DNA of 64,000 bases, taken from assembly GCF_023148685.1 (NCBI RefSeq), contig NZ_JAHXNL010000009.1:124001-188000 (forward strand), given 5' to 3'. Position numbers and translations under genes: made by a program. Origin of the DNA: Georgenia sp. EYE_87 (GTDB taxonomy: Bacteria; Actinomycetota; Actinomycetes; Actinomycetales; Actinomycetaceae). The notes below the pieces were generated by a model. That model was not told the origin of the DNA, searched no databases, and saw only the letters and a list, made by a program, of their open reading frames with translations. Positions 52,035 through 60,386 of this stretch are shown here, in pieces (within the stretch, counting starts at the first letter, position 1; each line of letters opens with the position of its first letter).

Positions 52035-52526
52035 ATGGCGGGGACGGACGACGCCGCGGTCGGGGCGTGGCTCGACCAGCAGGCGCAGCTCGTGGTGCAG
52101 CACATCCGCGAGACCGGCGTGCATCTGGAGTACGTCTTCGGTGATCCCGACGCCGAGCAGACGCCCTTCTGCTACACGGTCGGGCTGTTCGGCGTCGGGC
52201 ACCCGGAGCTGCTCGTGCTCGGCCTCACCATGACCAACGCCGGCGGGCTGCTGAACGACCTGGCCCGGCAGGTCTACCGGGGCAGGCAGCTGGTGCCGGG
52301 CGAGGTGGTGACGTTCGAGCACTGGCCCCACAGGGTGTTCGTCGAGGAGTCCCCCAACCCGGGCGACATCGTCTTCGCCGCCAACCTCCACTACCACCGG
52401 CCGGCGGAGTGCTCCGTCCCGGTGCTGCACCTGACGGTCGACGACAGGTCCGGCCGGTTTCCCTGGGAGCCGGGCTACTCCGTACCCGCGTGGCGGCAGC
52501 CACGCCCCGGGGTGTTCCGGGCGTAG
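52035..52526 (+). CDS. DUF4262 family protein
   Basis: Protein of 163 residues of the DUF4262 family. Family marks are TPFCYTVGLFGVGHPELLVL near residue 45 and a central basic/aromatic stretch ending HWPHRVFVEESPNPGD, with YHRPAECSVPVLHLTVDDR in the C-terminal third. Function unknown; these proteins often occur near stress or toxin genes. AAGGGGAGGACG upstream sets the start. It stands alone between cueP and the radical SAM gene. Confidence 0.88.
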   Translation: MAGTDDAAVGAWLDQQAQLVVQHIRETGVHLEYVFGDPDAEQTPFCYTVGLFGVGHPELLVLGLTMTNAGGLLNDLARQVYRGRQLVPGEVVTFEHWPHRVFVEESPNPGDIVFAANLHYHRPAECSVPVLHLTVDDRSGRFPWEPGYSVPAWRQPRPGVFRA

Positions 52527-52599
52527 CGGCGGAGGACGCACCCCGCTCCCGCCCCGGGGCACGTGCCTGCGGCGCCGGCACGGCGCACTGGACACCGGT

Positions 52600-52615
52600 T
52601 CGCAAGTCTGTTCGA
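52600..52615. promoter_or_regulatory. LexA-like box upstream of the radical SAM gene
   Basis: TCGCAAGTCTGTTCGA matches the actinobacterial LexA consensus TCGAAC-N4-GTTCGA in 10 of 12 fixed positions, with a perfect right half-site. It ends 8 bases before the ATG at 52624, close enough to block transcription or initiation. Inference that the gene is SOS-regulated. Confidence 0.55.
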
Positions 52616-52623
52616 ATAGGGGC

Positions 52624-53676
52624 ATGCGATGGGAGGCCCGCCAGCTCAACGGCCCGGACGACTCGGCCCTGCTGCCGCTCGCCGGTCTGGTTCGCAGCGT
52701 GCACACGCCGGAGTTCGCCGGCGTCACGTTCCACGAGGTGCTGTGCCGGAGCGCGCTGAACCGGGTGCCCGCCGCGTCGTCGATGCCGTTCGCGTGGACG
52801 ATCAACACGACGCGCGGGTGCCTGCACCGTTGCACGTACTGCTTCGCGCGCCGTACGCACGAGTACCTGGACCTCGACAGCGGGCAGGACTTCGACACCC
52901 AGATCGTGGTGAAGACGAACGTGGTGGAGGTGCTGCGCAAGGAGCTCGCCCGCCCCTCCTGGCAGCGCGAGCACGTGGCCCTGGGGACGAACTCCGACCC
53001 GTACATGCGAGCCGAGGGCCGGTACCGGCTCATGCCGGGGATCATCGAGGCGCTCGCGGAGTCCGGCACGCCGTTCTCCGTCCTCACCAAGGGTCCGCTC
53101 CTCAAGCGGGACCTACCGCTCCTGGTGCAGGCGGCGCGCGACGTCGACGTCTCGGTCGCGGTGTCTCTCGCGCTGGTGGACCCCGACCTGCAGCAACGGC
53201 TGGAGCCCGGCACCCCGGCGCCGCGCGCGCGTCTCGACCTCGTCCGTGCGATCTCCGACGCCGGGCTGGAGTGCTCGGTGCTCGCCATGCCGATCCTGCC
53301 GTGGCTCACCGACTCCGAGGAGCAGCTCGACGCCCTCTTCGGCGCCCTCGCCGAGGCGGGCGCTTCCGACGTCACCACCGGCCCCCTCCACCTCCGGCCC
53401 GGCGCCCGCGAGTGGTTCCTGGCGTGGCTCGCGCGCGAGTACCCCGCGCTCGTGCCGCGCTACCGCCGGCTCTACGCGGGCGGTTCCTACGCCCCGGCCG
53501 AGTACCGCACGTGGCTCGGCGAACGGGCCGGCCGGGCCCGGCGTCGGCACGGCTTCGACCACCGGCCCCCGCGCCGCTGGGCGCGCTCGCCGGCCAGGTC
53601 GTCGGGATCGGCCGGGCGGGAGGGGCACGAACCTCCGCCCGCGGTGGACGTCACGGCGCAGCTCGCCCTGTTCTGA
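52624..53676 (+). CDS. Rv2578c-family radical SAM protein (spore photoproduct lyase-like)
   Basis: Radical SAM enzyme of 350 residues. The iron-sulfur motif CxxxCxxC occurs as CLHRCTYC (Cys66, Cys70, Cys73) after WTINTTRG. Further family marks are TNVVEVLRKELARPSWQREH, ALGTNSDPYMRAEGRYRLMP and FSVLTKGPLLKRDLPLLVQA. The Rv2578c group resembles spore photoproduct lyase and may repair DNA, but no reaction is proven. An upstream LexA-like box supports a DNA-damage role. The last 45 residues are disordered and Arg/Pro-rich. AGGGG lies two bases before the ATG. Confidence 0.9.
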   Translation: MRWEARQLNGPDDSALLPLAGLVRSVHTPEFAGVTFHEVLCRSALNRVPAASSMPFAWTINTTRGCLHRCTYCFARRTHEYLDLDSGQDFDTQIVVKTNVVEVLRKELARPSWQREHVALGTNSDPYMRAEGRYRLMPGIIEALAESGTPFSVLTKGPLLKRDLPLLVQAARDVDVSVAVSLALVDPDLQQRLEPGTPAPRARLDLVRAISDAGLECSVLAMPILPWLTDSEEQLDALFGALAEAGASDVTTGPLHLRPGAREWFLAWLAREYPALVPRYRRLYAGGSYAPAEYRTWLGERAGRARRRHGFDHRPPRRWARSPARSSGSAGREGHEPPPAVDVTAQLALF

Positions 53677-53820
53677 CTGCCGGCGGGCCTCTGTCCCGGG
53701 CCCGCCCGGTGGCCGCCGGGCCCCGGTCGGTCGCACTCTGGTCAACAGGATGCCGAGGGCCCCGGCTCTGTCACAATGCGGACCGGACAGGCACAGAACG
53801 AGCGAATCGAGAAAGCCCGC

Positions 53821-54684
53821 ATGACCACGAGCCCCTCCGGCGCGGACGGCGGAGCGCCGCCGGTTGCCCTCCCTGCACCGGTGCCGGTGGCCGAAGAAGG
53901 GTACGCACCCCCGACCACGGGCCCCGTCCGCGGCGGCCGGGTCTCCCCGTCGGGCCCGTTCGTGCGCAGAGGGGTACCGGGAGGCGTCGTCGCCATGGTG
54001 GCCGCCGGCACCGGGGCGATCGGCCTGGTGGCAGGTCTTGTGATCGGCGGCGCGAGGGCGGACGGGAGAGCAGGCACGGCCTCGGTGCCCGCTTCCGAGC
54101 TCACCGCCGACCTCGCGGTGGCGGGTGCACCTCCCTCGACCGACGGCCCGGCCGGGGAGGCCGCCGTCGCCGAGAGCGCCGCGGCGGGCCCCGGGAGCGC
54201 CGCGGGAGGCGCCGAGAGCTCCGTCGCCCGGGCCCCGGAGCGCCCGGCTGTGCGGGCGCTCGCGGACGGCGAGGGCAGCCGCGACAACCCGCTCCCGGTC
54301 GGCACGCCCGTCTCGACCGCCGAGTGGCAGGTCGCCCTCGGCGCCCCGCGTGAGGCGGGGGACGAGATCGAGGCCGAGAACCAGTTCAACGGCGCCCCGC
54401 CGACGGGCATGGAGTACTGGATCGTCCCGGTCACGGCGACCTACACCGGCACGGAGTCCGGGCACGCCGGGACGGATCTGGGCATCGGGTTCGTCGGCTC
54501 GGACGCCCGCACGTACTCCGACATGTGCGGCGTCGTCCCCGACGACCTCTGGGACATCGACGAGATCTACGGCGGTGGCACGGCCACCGGCAACGTCTGC
54601 GTCGTGGTGCCCGCCGGGGCGCACGGACTGTGGACCGTCACGCCGGGATGGTCCGCCGAACCGGTGTTCTTCGCAGGCAGGTGA
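53821..54684 (+). CDS. Membrane-anchored DUF4352-like extracellular protein
   Basis: Protein of 287 residues. A Pro/Gly/Ala-rich cytoplasmic N-terminus (about 50 residues) leads to one membrane helix (GGVVAMVAAGTGAIGLVAGL), then a low-complexity Ala/Gly/Ser linker and a C-terminal Ig-like domain with DUF4352 features: GSRDNPLPVGTPVSTAEWQV, GMEYWIVPVTATYTGTES and the paired Cys in YSDMCGV and TGNVCVVVPAG. These domains occur in surface proteins of actinobacteria; ligand unknown. The ATG at 53821 has only a weak GAGAAAG upstream; an ATG 15 codons earlier is an alternative. Confidence 0.75.
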   Translation: MTTSPSGADGGAPPVALPAPVPVAEEGYAPPTTGPVRGGRVSPSGPFVRRGVPGGVVAMVAAGTGAIGLVAGLVIGGARADGRAGTASVPASELTADLAVAGAPPSTDGPAGEAAVAESAAAGPGSAAGGAESSVARAPERPAVRALADGEGSRDNPLPVGTPVSTAEWQVALGAPREAGDEIEAENQFNGAPPTGMEYWIVPVTATYTGTESGHAGTDLGIGFVGSDARTYSDMCGVVPDDLWDIDEIYGGGTATGNVCVVVPAGAHGLWTVTPGWSAEPVFFAGR

Positions 54685-54708
54685 CGGGCACCCCGGCGCG
54701 GGCGATGG

Positions 54709-56046
54709 CTAGGAGGGCGGCGAGTAGGCCGCCGTGGGCTCGGCCCCAGGTGTGCCGAGCGCTCCCGGCGGGGACGTACCCAGCGCACCCGGTACGGGGG
54801 TGGTGACCGCTCCTGGCTGGAGTGTGCCGACCGCTCCCGGCTGGGGTGTGCCGACCGCTCCCGGCACGTGGACGCCGGCGGCTCCCGGCAGGGGTGTGCC
54901 GACGGCTCCGGGCACCGGCGGGGCGAGCGCGTTCCCGGCAAGCGGCGCGACCGACTCCGACGCCCCTGCGAGGCGCCGCTTGATCGCGCCGACCGCCGCC
55001 CTCCGGGCGACGCCACCGGTCCGGTCGAGCACCCGCCGGTACACCTTCTCGTACCTGGTCGCCATGACCTGCGGGGTGAACCGGTCGAGCACCTCCTGCC
55101 GGCACCGGTAGGGGTCGATGCCTCCCGCGGCGTCGACGGCGGCTGGCAGGTACTCGAGCCGGTCCCGGACGAAGCCCGTCACCCCGTCGGTGACGATCTC
55201 CGGCACGGCACCGCGCGGCATGGTCACCACCGGCGTGCCGGAGGCGAGCGACTCCACGAGCACCATCCCGAAGGGCTCCTCCCACTGCAGCGGGAACAGC
55301 AGGCACCGGGCGGCGGCGAGGGCGTCCTGCTTCTCCTTGCCGGTGATCTCCCCGAGCCACTCCACGCCGTCGCCGAGACGCGGGCGGACCTCGGCGTCGA
55401 AGTAGGCCCGCTCCGGCGGCTCCTGGCACTTCGCGGCGAGCTTGATCGGCCGTCCGGCCTCCCGGGCGACGTCGATCGCCAGGTGCATCCCCTTGTCCGG
55501 GGTGCACCGGCCCAGGAACAGGACCCAGTCCTCCTTCTCGGCGCGGAAGGTGCACCGTCCCGGATCGAGAGCGTTGTGGACGGTTCCGACCCAGTTCAGC
55601 TCCGGCGCGAACGAGCGCTGGGCCTGCGAGATCGCCACCAGGTGGGTGGTGCCGCCCACCAGCCGGTAGTAGACTGCCGGCTCGCCGACCACCGGCCCGT
55701 GCACCGTCACCACCGTCGGCTTGGTCCGCCCGCGCGCCTGGAGGGGGCCGAGGAGCGTGTGGTCATGGACGACGTCGACGTCGAGGTGCTCGAGGATCTT
55801 CGCCGCCGCGGCGGCGTGGACGGCCTCGGGCAACGGCTCGCCCAGGCGGGCGTGCTGGGGCTCGGCGTAGGTGCGCCGGAACTGCGCCCGGGTCCCGTTG
55901 CGGCCCGCGCCGATCAGCGTGACCTCGTGGCCGTGCTCGACGAGGGTGTCGATGAGATCGGCGACCACCAGCTCGATCCCGCCGTACCCGGTGGGCGGCA
56001 GCTCGAAGAACGGCGGGGCGACCATGGCGATGCGTAGCGTGTCCAC
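54709..56046 (-). CDS. GT4-family glycosyltransferase with an octapeptide-repeat tail
   Basis: Retaining glycosyltransferase of 445 residues. The N-terminal domain starts RIAMVAPPFFELPPTGYGGI, and the nucleotide-sugar domain has VLFLGRCTPDKGMHLAIDVA and the GT4 Glu motif PLQWEEPFGMVLVESLASGT. Residues 377-432 are seven copies of an eight-residue unit (PxPGAVGT type), a flexible tail seldom seen in this family. The GTG start has GAGGAGG upstream. It lies 156 bases downstream of the debranching-type glucosidase gene on the same strand; a joint role in glycogen, trehalose or capsule-like glucan metabolism is possible. Confidence 0.88.
   Translation of the reverse strand: MDTLRIAMVAPPFFELPPTGYGGIELVVADLIDTLVEHGHEVTLIGAGRNGTRAQFRRTYAEPQHARLGEPLPEAVHAAAAAKILEHLDVDVVHDHTLLGPLQARGRTKPTVVTVHGPVVGEPAVYYRLVGGTTHLVAISQAQRSFAPELNWVGTVHNALDPGRCTFRAEKEDWVLFLGRCTPDKGMHLAIDVAREAGRPIKLAAKCQEPPERAYFDAEVRPRLGDGVEWLGEITGKEKQDALAAARCLLFPLQWEEPFGMVLVESLASGTPVVTMPRGAVPEIVTDGVTGFVRDRLEYLPAAVDAAGGIDPYRCRQEVLDRFTPQVMATRYEKVYRRVLDRTGGVARRAAVGAIKRRLAGASESVAPLAGNALAPPVPGAVGTPLPGAAGVHVPGAVGTPQPGAVGTLQPGAVTTPVPGALGTSPPGALGTPGAEPTAAYSPPS
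54751..54918 (-). repeat. Seven tandem 24-bp units encoding the glycosyltransferase tail
   Basis: In-frame repeats encoding PxPGA(V/A/L)GT-like octapeptides, with variation between units. Likely polymorphic between strains by slippage. Confidence 0.85.
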
Positions 56047-56202
56047 TGCATTCCCTCCTCAGGAATGTCGTACATGCCCGCGCGGCACCCGGGTGTCCGG
56101 GGGCACCGCCGCGGCCTTCTCCCAGGCGTGGTCTCTCTTCTGTCGTGCGGTTCGTGCGCGCTTCCGTCTGTGCGGCTCGTGCGTGGCGCCGCCGCCGGCA
56201 CC

Positions 56203-58341
56203 TCAGACGGTCTGCAGGTCGCCGCAGGGGCACGGTTCGGTGCTCACGCTGATTGCGTCGGGCAGCCCGGTGACGGTGGCGCGACCGTCACGGACCTCGA
56301 GGTCGACGGTGGCGGAGCCGAGCCGGATGCCGTGAACCGTCAGCGGCTGGAGCTCGGCCGGCAGCCGGGGGTCCAGGCGAAGGTGCCGGTGCGGGAAGCA
56401 CGGCTGCGCCCCGAGAAGCACCCGCATGAGCTCGACGGGCGCCGCGGAGGCCCAGGCCTGCGGCGAGCAGGCGGCCGGGTACGGCACCGGCCGGGCGTAC
56501 TCCGTGCGGTCGAAGCCGCACATCAGCTCCGGCAGCCGGCCGCCGAACTCGGCGGCGGCGGCGAGGACCGCGCGGGCGACCCGGGTGGCGTGGTCGACGA
56601 AGCCGTAGCGACGCAGCCCCGTGGCGACGATGGCGTTGTCGTGCGGCCACACGGACCCGATGTGGTAGCTCATCGGGTTGTACGCGCCCATCGAGCTCGC
56701 GAGGGTGCGGACGCCCCAGCCCGTGAACATGTCCGGGGACAGCAGGTGGTCGGCCACCTGCGCCGCGTGCTCGCGGGCGACGATGCCCGCCCACATGGCG
56801 TGGCCCATGTTCGACGCGAGAGAGTCCACGGGCTTCTTCGCGCCGTCGAGGGCGATGGCGTACCAGCCGCGGTCCGGCAGCCAGAAGGCCTCCTCGAACC
56901 GCTCCCGGAGCATGGCGGCGCGCTCCCGGAACCGGTGCGCCGTCTCGGCATCGCCCTCGAGCGCCTCGGCGAGCAGGGCCCGGGCCCGGTAGGCGCCGTA
57001 GACGTAGCCCTGGACGTCGACCAGCGCGATCGGACCCTGGGGGATCCGGCCCGCGGCGTCCGTGACGCCGTCGTGGGAGTCCTTCCACCCTTGGTTCACG
57101 AGGCCGCGGTCGGTGATGCGCTGGTACTCGACGAACCCGTCGCCGTCCCGGTCGCCGTGGTGCTCCACCCACTCCAGCGCGCGGTCGACGTGAGGGAGCA
57201 GCGCACGCACGCGCCCCGGGTCCGCGCCCCAGCGGAGAAGCTCGCCGACGAGGATGACGAAGAGCGGCGTCGCGTCGGCCGTGCCGTAGTAGATGTTGCC
57301 GCCGAGCGCGTCGGTGGCGTCGACGCCGAACCGCATCTCGTGCAGGATCCGGCCGGGCTGCTCCTCGGTGACCGGGTCCTCGCGGACGCCCTGGAACCGG
57401 GCGAGCGCCTCCGCCGTGCCGAGCGCCAGCGACGGGTTGATCGACAGGGTCATCAGAGCGGTGAGGATGGAGTCCCGGCCGAACAGGGCCATGAACCACG
57501 GCGCGCCCGCGGCGACGGCGACAGCTTCTGGGTTGGCGGGGTCGTGGATGCGCAGGGACTCCAGGTCGCGGCCGCTGGTGCGCAGGATGTTCTGCACGAT
57601 CAGGTCGGGCACCGTGACCGTCGGTGTCTCCTCGCGCCACGCGGTGCGGCGTACCGCAGGCAGTGTCCCCGTGACCGGTTGGTCCTCGGGGAACGTGGGG
57701 GCCGGACGGACCCCGTCGATGACCGGCAGGACGTGGATCGAGGTGCTCCACTGCCCACGGGCAGGCACCACGACGCGAAAGGTGAGCGAGTCGGGAGCGA
57801 CGGACGCACCCGTCGCGGTGATGACGGCCTCGCGGCTGTGCCCCTGCCACCGCCGGGTGAGGTGCAGCTCGTGGTCGGTGTGCTGGATCGCGTGCTCGCC
57901 GCGGCTCTCCACGTGCCCCTGCTTGACCTCGAACAGGTCCCCGAAGTCGGCGTCGACGTGCAGGACCATCGCGAAGGCCGCCGTCTCCTGCCCGAGGTTG
58001 CGCACCACGATGTCCTCGCGCATGCCGGCGCCGATGAAGCGGTGGCGCTCCACCAGCAGCGTGGAGTCGGCCAGCCCGGCCCTCGGCATCGCCCGGCCGA
58101 TGAACACGCCCCGGTACGTCTCCTCCGTCAGGACGGTGAGCGGCTCCACCGGGTCGCCGTCGAGGCGGAGCTCCCAGCGGGAGAGCACCCTCGTGTCACG
58201 CAGGAACAGCCCCTGGACCGAGCCGGTCGTGATGTCGCCCGAGGCCTCCGACAGGCAGAAGGACGAGCCCTCGATCAGCGTCACCGTGCCCGCCGTGACG
58301 CCGCCGGGCGATCCGGCGAAGTTCCACGCGAGAGTCACCAT
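56203..58341 (-). CDS. Amylo-alpha-1,6-glucosidase-type (glycogen debranching) glycoside hydrolase
   Basis: Glycoside hydrolase of 712 residues. The N-terminal half is the GDE-N beta domain (FCLSEASGDITTGSVQGLFL, RDTRVLSRWELRLDGDPVEP) and the C-terminal half an (alpha/alpha)6 barrel of the GH133/GH15-like class (FGRDSILTALMTLSINPSLA, NIYYGTADATPLFVILVGEL, DRGLVNQGWKDSHDGVTDAA, ALVDVQGYVYGAYRARALLA and SVWPHDNAIVATGLRRYGFV). The Asp/Glu residues of these motifs are candidate catalysts. Many actinobacterial members act on glucosylglycerate or maltooligosaccharides rather than glycogen. AGGAGG sets the start. A possible operon with the GT4 gene. Confidence 0.87.
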   Translation of the reverse strand: MVTLAWNFAGSPGGVTAGTVTLIEGSSFCLSEASGDITTGSVQGLFLRDTRVLSRWELRLDGDPVEPLTVLTEETYRGVFIGRAMPRAGLADSTLLVERHRFIGAGMREDIVVRNLGQETAAFAMVLHVDADFGDLFEVKQGHVESRGEHAIQHTDHELHLTRRWQGHSREAVITATGASVAPDSLTFRVVVPARGQWSTSIHVLPVIDGVRPAPTFPEDQPVTGTLPAVRRTAWREETPTVTVPDLIVQNILRTSGRDLESLRIHDPANPEAVAVAAGAPWFMALFGRDSILTALMTLSINPSLALGTAEALARFQGVREDPVTEEQPGRILHEMRFGVDATDALGGNIYYGTADATPLFVILVGELLRWGADPGRVRALLPHVDRALEWVEHHGDRDGDGFVEYQRITDRGLVNQGWKDSHDGVTDAAGRIPQGPIALVDVQGYVYGAYRARALLAEALEGDAETAHRFRERAAMLRERFEEAFWLPDRGWYAIALDGAKKPVDSLASNMGHAMWAGIVAREHAAQVADHLLSPDMFTGWGVRTLASSMGAYNPMSYHIGSVWPHDNAIVATGLRRYGFVDHATRVARAVLAAAAEFGGRLPELMCGFDRTEYARPVPYPAACSPQAWASAAPVELMRVLLGAQPCFPHRHLRLDPRLPAELQPLTVHGIRLGSATVDLEVRDGRATVTGLPDAISVSTEPCPCGDLQTV

Positions 58342-58608
58342 GCACCTCCTGAGCGGGAAGTTTCCCGCCATGCTGTGCCCCGGACACGTGCGGCCCGCCC
58401 CCGGCCGTCACGGGCCCGCGGGCCTGCGCCCCCTGGAAGGAGAGTCGATCGTAACGCCGCCGGGGCGGCGTGCTAACAGGTCGCGGACCGTCCGCTGGGG
58501 GCCGGCCCCCGCCCCCTCGACGCCCGGCCCACGGCGGAGGACGCTTGTCCCGTACCGGCGCGCGACGCGGCTGCACCGCCGTCGCCGGTCGTCCTCGGGA
58601 GGTGCGCC

Positions 58609-59349
58609 ATGTCCGGCTCGCTCGCCACACCCACGCCCCACGCCACGCCCCGGCGCGGCACCGCGCCGACACCCGGGGGCCAGCCCGACTCCCTGCCTGC
58701 GCCCGGGGCCCGGCCCGGCACAGGGGCCGCGTCCGCCGTCGCTCCAGCCCTGCCGCCGCCGTCGTCCTCCGCGCCCGCGGCGATCGCCGTCGGCGCCCTG
58801 TTCGGTCTCGCCTGGGCGGCCGGACTGCGGGGGTACATGGTCGCGCTGGCGGGGGAGGAGTCGACGTTCGGGTGGGCCGGCACGTTCGTCGCCCTGCTGC
58901 TCCCGGGCGCGGTGACCGGCGCCCTCCTCGGCTGGGCGGAGCACGTGCGCCGCACGGGCGGCCGGCGCCACTGGCGCTGGCTGGCGCTCTCGCCGCTCGT
59001 GCTCGCGGTCGCGCCGCTGCTGCTGCCGGGCGCCGTCGTCGCGTTCCTCACCCAGGGGCTCGGGGGCGGTGCGGTCGCTTTCGCGCTGACCGGGATGGCC
59101 GGCGGGTTCGCGCTCTCGCGCCGCGGGCCGCGCTGGGCGCGGCTCGTCTGCGGGCTGCTCCTGCTCGTCGTCGTGGTGGGTGTCGCCCTCTCCGCCGAGG
59201 GGGTGGGCGGCGACGAGCTGGCGCTGACCACCCCGCGGGGCGCGTGGGCGGCGCTGCTGGGCGGCGTTTCCGTGCTGACCCTCGCGGTCGCGTCGTCGAT
59301 CCCGCACCGGCCGGTCGTGGGACCGCCGCGGGAGCGGGCCGAGATCTAG
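58609..59349 (+). CDS. Hypothetical membrane protein
   Basis: Protein of 246 residues that I do not recognise. A Pro/Ala/Thr-rich disordered N-terminus (about 55 residues) precedes five or six hydrophobic helices (AAIAVGALFGLAWAAGL, FVALLLPGAVTGALLGW, LVLAVAPLLLPGAVVAFL, LVCGLLLLVVVVGVAL, GVSVLTLAVASSI) with short Arg-rich loops. GGGAGG lies just upstream of the ATG. The 267-base gap before it contains the glucosidase promoter side and no other gene. It is convergent with the anti-sigma gene. Confidence 0.75.
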   Translation: MSGSLATPTPHATPRRGTAPTPGGQPDSLPAPGARPGTGAASAVAPALPPPSSSAPAAIAVGALFGLAWAAGLRGYMVALAGEESTFGWAGTFVALLLPGAVTGALLGWAEHVRRTGGRRHWRWLALSPLVLAVAPLLLPGAVVAFLTQGLGGGAVAFALTGMAGGFALSRRGPRWARLVCGLLLLVVVVGVALSAEGVGGDELALTTPRGAWAALLGGVSVLTLAVASSIPHRPVVGPPRERAEI

Positions 59350-59362
59350 GAGACCGTGGAAG

Positions 59363-59641
59363 TCAGTCGACCGGCTCGTGCAGGCGACGCAGCGCCTGGG
59401 CGGCGTCCAGGCCGTTCTCCTGGGCCACGAGCTCGACCAGAGACTCCAGCTCCTCCGCGCACGCCGGGCAGCCGGCCACGTGAACCCGCATCGCCAGGTC
59501 GTCGGCGCCCGGTCGGGTGAGCAGCTCCTCGGCGAAGGTGTCCATGCGGTCGAAGCAGTCCTCGCAGGACAGCCAGGGGTCCGTCCGCAGCGCGAAGAGC
59601 CCTGCGGTCTGCTCCGTCAGCCGGGGGAGCTCGTGGTTCAT
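59363..59641 (-). CDS. Zinc-binding anti-sigma factor (zf-HC2-like)
   Basis: Protein of 92 residues. The pattern SCEDCFDRMDTFAEELL with MRVHVAGCPACAEELESLVE gives an H-x3-C-x2-C anti-sigma-type zinc site, so it should hold the partner sigma factor inactive. No membrane helix is present, so this is a soluble anti-sigma factor that may respond to redox or metal. The ATG overlaps the sigma gene stop by 4 bases, a standard sigma/anti-sigma arrangement. Confidence 0.85.
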   Translation of the reverse strand: MNHELPRLTEQTAGLFALRTDPWLSCEDCFDRMDTFAEELLTRPGADDLAMRVHVAGCPACAEELESLVELVAQENGLDAAQALRRLHEPVD

Positions 59642-60324
59642 CGCACACCTGTCCGGGACGTGGTGGGGAGGTAGCCGGCGGCGGTCAGATGGGCACGGAT
59701 GCGCCGCCGAGCGTCGTGGAGGGTCTTGTACAGGGCGCCCCGGGTGGTGCCGAGCCGGTCGGCGAGGACGTCGATGGGCACCAGCTCGACGAGAAGGGCG
59801 ACGGCGACGCGTCGTTGGTGGTCGGTCAGAGCCTCGTCGAGGGCGAGGCGTACGGCGTCGGCCAGGTCGTGCGCGAGGGCCAGCTGCTCCGGGCCCGGGC
59901 CGGGGTCGGTCAGCCGCTCGTCCCCGACCAGGGCGACCTCTCGCCCGGACCATGCCCGACGGCGGACCTCGGTCGCCGCCTCGAGGATCGCGAACTTGTA
60001 GGCCCACGTGGTGAACCGGCTGCGGCCCTCGAAGGTGTCGAGCTTGGCCAGCAGCGCGGCGAGGGCGCCGTCGGCCGCGGCGGTCGTCAGCTCGTCGACG
60101 GTCGTGAGGTCCGCGGGCCGCAGCAGGTGCCGCATCCGGCGCACCTGGTGCCGGGCGGCCCGCTCCATCAGGGCGTGCAGAGTCGCCAGCGCCCGGTCCC
60201 GCTCCGGCCCCGGAACGCGCAGCGTGGCCACCCAGTCCAGCGGTGCGCCGTCGTCGAGCGGCGCGAGAGGCGTCGCCCCGGCGGGTAAGACCCTCGTCCC
60301 CTCGGACGCCAACTCCTGTGTCAC
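59638..60324 (-). CDS. ECF-type RNA polymerase sigma factor
   Basis: Sigma factor of 228 residues. Region 2 is RRMRHLLRPADLTTVDELTT to SRFTTWAYKFAILEAATEVR, with the promoter-melting TWAYKFAI stretch; region 4 is ALTDHQRRVAVALLVELVPI to LGTTRGALYKTLHDARRRIR. Region 3 is absent, as expected for group 4. The start is GTG with no clear Shine-Dalgarno sequence. It is divergent from the secreted protein gene at 60387 across 62 bases and coupled to the anti-sigma gene. The secreted protein is the obvious candidate for its regulon. Confidence 0.9.
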   Translation of the reverse strand: MTQELASEGTRVLPAGATPLAPLDDGAPLDWVATLRVPGPERDRALATLHALMERAARHQVRRMRHLLRPADLTTVDELTTAAADGALAALLAKLDTFEGRSRFTTWAYKFAILEAATEVRRRAWSGREVALVGDERLTDPGPGPEQLALAHDLADAVRLALDEALTDHQRRVAVALLVELVPIDVLADRLGTTRGALYKTLHDARRRIRAHLTAAGYLPTTSRTGVR

Positions 60325-60386
60325 GTTCCAACGCCCCAGACCCGCCCGGTGAGGGGCGAACCGACCAAGAGAACAGGACAGGTGAG

